This document shows, piece after piece, positions 58,600-64,000 of a stretch of 64,000 bases of DNA. The notes under the pieces are model-generated. The model searched no databases. It saw only the letters and a list, made by a program, of their open reading frames with translations, and was not told the origin of the DNA. The DNA lies in assembly GCF_026914265.1 (NCBI RefSeq), contig NC_069132.1:35458932-35522931 (forward strand), read 5' to 3'. This DNA is from Mya arenaria. Its lineage: Eukaryota; Mollusca; Bivalvia; Myida; Myidae. Positions within the stretch are counted from its first letter, which is position 1, and every line of letters starts with the position of its first letter. A program made the translations under genes and the position numbers.

Positions 58600-59085
58600 T
58601 GAATCTATATAATATATTTAATCGATGAATCTACACAATAAAGTCAATGAGAGAATCTACAAAATTAAGTCAATGGGTCTAAGTCTTCACATTATAATCT
58701 ACATGTATGGTCCTGAGTCTACACAATATAGTCAATTGGTCTGAGTCTACACAATATAGTCAAATGGTCCTAATCTACACACTATAGTCAAAGGTCAAAG
58801 ACCACACACAGAAGTCAAAGGTCCAAGACCACACACAAAAGCCAATGGGTCCAAGTCTACACAATATTGCCAATGGTCCAAGTCTACACAATATAGGCAA
58901 CGGTCCAAGTCTACACACTATAGTCAATAGTCCAAGTCTACACAATATAGTCAATAGTCCAAGTCTACACACTATAGTCAATGGTCCAAGTCAACACAAT
59001 ATAGGCAATAGTCCAAGTCTATACAATATAGTCTATGGTCCAAGTCTACACAATATAGGCAATGGTCCAAGTCTACACAATATAG

Positions 59086-59922
59086 TAGGGATGCAAACGA
59101 ATGGCAACATTGATATTCGAATATTCGGTAATTCTTTCGAACGAATATTCGAATATTCGATTACAAAGATACATCTTTTAAAAGTTGTAATAAACTTTTA
59201 TAATATTCTCTAAAGTAATAGCCGGGGCATTTTAGCTCTACTTTGTCGTTACAACTACGCGTGGCGGACCCTGAATTTCACCAAATGAGCCTCTGAAATT
59301 CTTCATTTCAGAAAGACAAAAAGTAATACTTAATGAACAAAGAAAAATAAACAAAAACTTTTTAATTAATATTCCTCTGCCTTCATATTTGTAAACAACG
59401 TGAACCTAGTTGGATTTCTGGTCAATAATGGCGTTATGCGCCAATGGAAAGTTTCCGTAGGACGAGCAACCTCGTTCTGGGATTGACCTCTACTATATAA
59501 ACTACGGAAAAACTAAACCAACTTGGGAACTAGTTTATTTCAGAAATTCTTAATTGGTAGAAGCAAAAAATTGGATTTTTTTCTGTCACTTATCGTTTTC
59601 TGTCACTCCACGTGTTTTTCTAATAAGCAAGTTATTGCAAAAACACGGGGACTTTTTATAGTACCCGACGACATGTCTCCAAATGACACATGACGCGTGT
59701 TTAGTGTATTGTCATCACATTCACACCTCTGGCATTATGGGCCAATCGTTGTTTAAACAAGACAAACGAATCTTTAACACAACAACATAGTTGTAGGCAA
59801 AATATTTATTATTCTAATTATTCAACACAAAAAACATCGAATATTCGAATACCGATTTTGACATTCGAATACCAAACGTTTGATCGAATATTCGAATACT
59901 CGAATATTCGTTTGCATCCCTA
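59086..59922 (+). mobile_element. hAT-type MITE with 8-bp target duplication, complete
   Basis: 837 bp. Ends TAGGGATGCAAACGAATGGC and ATTCGTTTGCATCCCTA; flanked by perfect CAATATAG (59078-59085 and 59923-59930), itself part of the minisatellite unit. Subterminal CGAATATTCG palindromes at both sides. Truncated sister at 37169-37824. No coding capacity. Confidence 0.92.
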
Positions 59923-61186
59923 CAATATAGTCAATGATCCAAGTCTACACACTATAGTCAATAGTCCAAGTCAACACAATATAGGCAATAGTCCAAGTCT
60001 ATACAATATAGTCAATAGTCCAAGTCAACACAATATAGTCAATAGTCCAAGTCTACACACTATAGTCAATAGTCCAAGTCTATACAATATAGTCAATAGT
60101 CCAAGTCTATACAATATAGTCAATAGTCCAAGTCTATACAATATAGTCAATAGTCCAAGTCTACACACTATAGTCAATGGTCCAAGTCTACACAATATAG
60201 TCAATAGTCCAAGTCTATACAATATAGTCAATAGTCCAAGTCTACACAATATAGTCAATAGTCCAAGTCTACACACTATAGTCAATGGTCCAAGTCTACA
60301 CAATATAGTCAATAGTCCAAGTCTATACAATATAGTCAATAGTCCAAGTCTACACAATATAGTCAATAGTCCAAGTCTACACACTATAGTCAATGGTCCA
60401 AGTCTACACAATATAGTCAATAGTCCAAGTCTACACACTATAGTCAATGGTCCAAGTCTACACACTATAGTCAATGGTCCAAGTCTATACAATATAGTCA
60501 ATAGTCCAAGTCTATACAATATAGTCAATAGTCCAAGTCTATACAATATAGTCAATAGTCCAAGTCTACACAATATAGTCAATAGTCCAAGTCTACACAC
60601 TATAGTCAATGGTCCAAGTCTACACAATATAGTCAATAGTCCAAGTCTATACAATATAGTCAATAGTCCAAGTCAACACAATATAGTCAATAGTCCAAGT
60701 CTACACACTATAGTCAATGGTCCAAGTCTACACACTATAGGCAATGGTCCAAGTCTACACAATATAGGCAACGGTCCAAGTCTACACAATATAGGCAACG
60801 GTCCAAGTCTACACACTATAGTCAATAGTCCAAGTCAACACAATATAGGCAATGGTCCAAGTCTACACAATATAGGCAATGGTCCAAGTCTACACAATAT
60901 AGTCTATGGTCCAAGTCTACACAATATAGTCAATGGTCCAATTCTATATAATTTAGGCAATGGTCCAAGTCTACACACTATAGTCAATGGTCCAAGTCAA
61001 CACAATATAGGCAATAGTCCAAGTCTATACAATATAGTCTATGGTCCAAGTCTACACAATATAGGCAATGGTCCAAGTCTACACAATATAGTCAATGGTC
61101 CAAGTCAACACAATATAGTCTATGGTTCAAGTCTACACAATATAGTCAATGGTCCAAGTCTATACACTATAGTCAATGGTCCAAGT

Positions 61187-61447
61187 GGGCGTCGTAATCT
61201 GTTGAAAATTTTAATGAAATAAATATAACTTCAGCGTAGATTCTTATCTAGTGTCCGCAGAGTTTCGCGGAGTTAACCCCTCCGAGGAACGCCGAGTTCG
61301 TTATTCTTCGGTCGACTTATCACCCTCCGAGGGCCTTAAATTCAAACTCCGAGGAACGCGGACAGTCGATAAAATCATTGTGTTGGCCGCGATAGCAAAA
61401 ATCCGCGGAGGGAAACGGAAAGTGGGTCTAACTCATTGAGTGTACTG
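61187..61447 (-). mobile_element. Insertion related to the TACCACTTTCC element
   Basis: Minus strand CCACTTTCCGTTTCCCTCCG, GCGGATTTTTGCTATCGCGG and repeats of TCCGAGG/GGCCCTCGGAGG match the left part of 36232-36669. The far end is not clear, and no target duplication was found. The minisatellite resumes right after it. Confidence 0.6.
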
Positions 61448-61755
61448 TATAGTCAATAGTCCAAGTCTACACAATATAGTCAATAACATAATATCACCAT
61501 GATTCTTAGCATTTTCCTGTAATACCAACATTTATACTGTTTTCACCGTTGTGAATAATTGGTACCTTCTTAAACAAAATATTTGTATTGCAAGTTTTGC
61601 TAGGACCATACCAGCAGTAAACACACCTCTTATTTTGTAAGCATATAGCTAGATCAGAATGATAAGGGTCTTTACTGAAAAAATCTTAAAATTCAGCATC
61701 TTATAAATTTAACTTTATAAAACTGTCTATTTTTCTATAAACTTTTTTTCTGCAG

Positions 61756-61799
61756 ATTGACCAAACAGAGAAGCAACAAAGTACAACAATCAAGTGTCT
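61756..61799 (+). CDS. Candidate exon with strong splice sites
   Basis: Acceptor TTTTTTTCTGCAG and perfect donor GTAAGT. Reads IDQTEKQQSTTIKC plus CT of the next codon. The next candidate exon (62581) supplies the missing base, giving ..IKCL-RRQLKTAKRSIF without a break. Basic, helical. Part of an unrecognised gene. Confidence 0.5.
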
Positions 61800-61882
61800 G
61801 TAAGTATGTTTTGACTTAAATTGATATTGAATCTGTGTCTTTTTCATAGATATCTACCGTATTCCACTCTGCTAATGACTTA

Positions 61883-61969
61883 TGCACAAGTCAATTGTAA
61901 CTCGGCCCCCCAAGTCTGGGGAATAGTGAGGACTTTGAATTTCGGTCCAGCCAACCCCGGGTAAAATCC
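61883..61969 (+). mobile_element. GC-rich MITE, copy 3, left end only
   Basis: TGCACAAGTCAATTGTAACT, CGGCCCCCCAAGTCTGGGG and CCAACCCCGGGTAAAATCC follow copy 2 (46406-46495), then the match stops. Confidence 0.8.
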
Positions 61970-62580
61970 AATTAATTTTTCTGTTATCTTTCAGACCTCT
62001 TTTTAATTTAATCAAAAGTTGTTGAAACCAATTAAAGCATTACATTTTCTATAAAGGTGATTTTTACTACGTAACATTGGTTTTTTTTAAGTCAATTGTA
62101 TAAAAGTTGTTTATATCATATATGCTATCAAATAAAACAACCAAAGACCGAAATTGATGACAAAATTCATTTTTTTTAATTATAACATGAATGGATGGGT
62201 TAGTACACACTAGTACATTGATGCCGTATACTCAAGATGTGCAAATTTTATGAATAAACGGGTCCAACAAGCCCCTATATTCAACATCCCGTACATTTAC
62301 CGTACACTTTGGCTGTATGGGTTTTCAGTACATTCCCGTATATTAAACCATTTTCCGCAGTGTAAACAAACACTGTCACCTCCAAAAGTAAACTAAGCTT
62401 TTTTGTTATTATTTGGAAAAAAAATGAAATCATCATGGCAGATTCAAACATGGTCATAAATAGGAAAGCACTGCCTAATTTCCAAAACCAGTTTACAATG
62501 ACATGTAACGGTAACTACACAGAAGTTTCAAAAGGACAAAAAAGTGATACATTTTTTCAAAATATCTTCATTTGTTTCAG

Positions 62581-62662
62581 GAGACGACAGCTTAAGACAG
62601 CAAAAAGGTCAATCTTCGTATCAAGGTATGACTCGAATGCACTTGATTTGTTGCCTTCTTAA
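62581..62662 (+). CDS. Candidate exon, last or near-last
   Basis: Acceptor TTCATTTGTTTCAG. Joined to the exon at 61756 it reads LRRQLKTAKRSIFVSR. It can splice at 62626 (GTATGA) or read on through YDSNALDLLPS to TAA (62660-62662). Which is real cannot be decided here. Confidence 0.45.
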
Positions 62663-62907
62663 TCATATTTATTTAATCATCCAAATAAGTGGACTTTCTG
62701 AACATGTTTGAAATTATTTAAACAGCTTAAAAATATTTTATATGTTAAGAATATTGGTCAAATGAGATTTGCAACATTTTAATTTTACCATGATATAATG
62801 CATTATTTATTAAAAATACTTAAAACACTTAGCATTAGGTTGCATGATGTTGATTGTGATAGAGTATAGCAATACCCCGACACCCTTATTACACTGCATG
62901 GTATATC

Positions 62908-62990
62908 AGCGTTCGACACTAACGGGAGTCCGGTAGTCCGAGACTCCTACAATTCGGCTCGGACTACCGGATTTTCCGTCTAGGCAGTCC
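62908..62990 (+). other. Possible hAT end with hairpin
   Basis: CAGCGTTCGACACTAACGGG resembles a hAT terminus; just inside, TCCGGTAGTCCGAG-(15)-CTCGGACTACCGGA (62929-62971) is a perfect 14-bp stem. Its partner end may be past the window edge. Confidence 0.4.
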
Positions 62991-63597
62991 GTCGGACTCC
63001 TTCATTTCAAAATCCAATTTTACACAAATCGTATCCGAAGGTTAAAAGTATCCGAAAGCTCGTATCTTTATTTTGCGACTCGTCAAATCGTTATCATTTA
63101 GACGCTCTTTAAAGTAGTAACTGACGTCATAGACTGGTATTCATGTATCTTTTAAAGTTTGTAATATGGTAACTAAATTGATAAAACCCGTCAAACGGTG
63201 TTTACAAAAAATATTCCTCGTTGATTTTAGATGTAAACAATGTTTATGTCAACGGTAAAATGGGTTTCTCCACCGGCAGCGAAAATAAAAGAACTGAAAA
63301 AGAAAAAAAAACAAAGAGTTTGTAATTTATAGAGAAAGGAAATTCAGCAAGCATGGTTAAAACAATTGTCTTGGCTGATGTTTGAACTGACATTTGTATG
63401 AGTACCTGACTGTACAGTAGGGAGCTTTGTCACTGTGCGCTCTAACGTGCGATTGAAAGCCATCAAAAATCTTTTAAGGGCCATGATAATATTATAAGCT
63501 AAGAAAATGCAAAAAAAGGGAAATATATTTAAGTTAATCACCAGCTGACTGCTTGTTAATTCAGCTGAACAAAGCTACCTGTACGAAATTAACCGCC

Positions 63598-63885
63598 TGG
63601 TTGTGAGCAGGAAACCAGGCGTCAAAATCAGACTAAAACCAGTTGGTTTTAAAAAATTTAAATCTAGCACTCGTATGGATAACCAAGCGTCAAATTTAAA
63701 ACCAAGCGTCAACCAAGCGGAAAAGAGGCGTCTATATGCGAACATTATGCAAATGAGCTGGTTTTAAATTCCAGCTGGTTTTTAAAAAACCAGGCGTCAA
63801 ATAAACCAAGCGTCAAAAAACCAGGCGTCAAAAAACCAGGCGTCAAAAAATAACAGGCGTCAAAAAAATAACAGACGTCAAAAAT
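63598..63885 (+). repeat. AACCAGGCGTCAAAA short repeat cluster
   Basis: About 11 variants of ACCA(G/A)GCGTCAAA, dispersed at first (63613-63720), then in tandem with 14-18 base spacing (63790-63885). Noncoding. Confidence 0.75.
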
Positions 63886-64000
63886 TGGCATTACTTGAAC
63901 ACAACCCGTTTGAGTTAAGAACAATTTATAGTTCGGAAAACAGGACAATAAAACATTGTTTAATATATTTTCTTAATAAAGGCACAGCTGAAAATGTTAT

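Larger units (their letters stand above)
58600..61482 (+). repeat. 27-bp minisatellite, over 70 units
   Basis: Unit CCAAGTCTACACAATATAGT plus CAATGGT/CAATAGT. Clean from about 58,845 to 61,186, more diverged before; one last piece at 61,448-61,482. Because 27 is a multiple of 3 it stays open in a frame on both strands (454 codons plus, 212 minus), which explains the repetitive PSLHNIVNS translations. Split by a hAT element (59086-59922) and another insertion (61187-61447). Confidence 0.95.

Noticed and set aside
59858..61222. 454-codon open frame with PSLHNIVNS repeats
   Set aside because: It is the 27-bp minisatellite read in frame; it starts inside the hAT MITE, the minus strand is open as well (212 codons), and there is no start context or domain.
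58600..61482. CRISPR-like array
   Set aside because: Units are contiguous with no unique spacers, in a eukaryotic context with no cas genes.

Overview
The window looks like eukaryotic, AT-rich, transposon-dense DNA, most likely from a bivalve mollusc. There are no operons, Shine-Dalgarno sites or bacterial-type gene packing. Instead there are non-LTR, Penelope-like, Tc1, Harbinger and hAT relics, tRNA-derived SINEs, long AT microsatellites, and many short elements that join a terminal hairpin, a CCGT/CGGT-type tetranucleotide run and a core of 130-200 bp tandem repeats. That architecture matches the bivalve 'pearl' elements (non-autonomous Helitron/Helentron relatives). The species assignment is inference.

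Layout. 0-3 kb: no gene, one 35-bp minisatellite. 3.1-3.8 kb: dead Tc1-like transposase (minus). 3.8-9.1 kb: almost complete non-LTR retrotransposon (minus), whose ORF1 and ORF2 share a frame and are separated by one TAG. 9.1-12.6 kb: decayed PIF/Harbinger transposase (plus), its Myb/SANT partner (minus), and an F-box/LRR-like fragment fused to the latter. 14.4-19.2 kb: PHD-finger ORF fragment, a pearl-like element with 12 units of 181 bp, and a CR1/L2-type endonuclease-RT relic. 20.2-22.6 kb: a possible three-exon transcript with good splice sites and a poly(A) signal. 23.5-29.3 kb: GC-rich MITE, two hAT-type elements with perfect 8-bp duplications (one holding a nested pearl-like element), hairpins. 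30.5-35.6 kb: two phase-compatible exons and one decayed duplicate exon of a minus-strand host gene, buried in repeats. 36-40.4 kb: degenerate minisatellite and repeats broken by TIR elements. 42.2-45.9 kb: a 3.7-kb element with inverted arrays of a 15-bp motif and an 8-9 bp target duplication, carrying a Penelope-like RT/GIY-YIG relic and a hammerhead-like motif. 46-56 kb: more MITEs, foldbacks and pearl-like elements. 49-62.7 kb: candidate exons of a plus-strand, coiled-coil-like host gene, with introns filled by repeats including a 27-bp minisatellite (58.6-61.5 kb) split by a hAT element.

Most long open frames are shadows of repeats. Real coding content is mobile-element relics plus short candidate exons of two host genes. 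The clearest results are several insertions whose empty sites can be read directly, the shared hairpin architecture of the pearl-like elements, and the Penelope-carrying TIR element.
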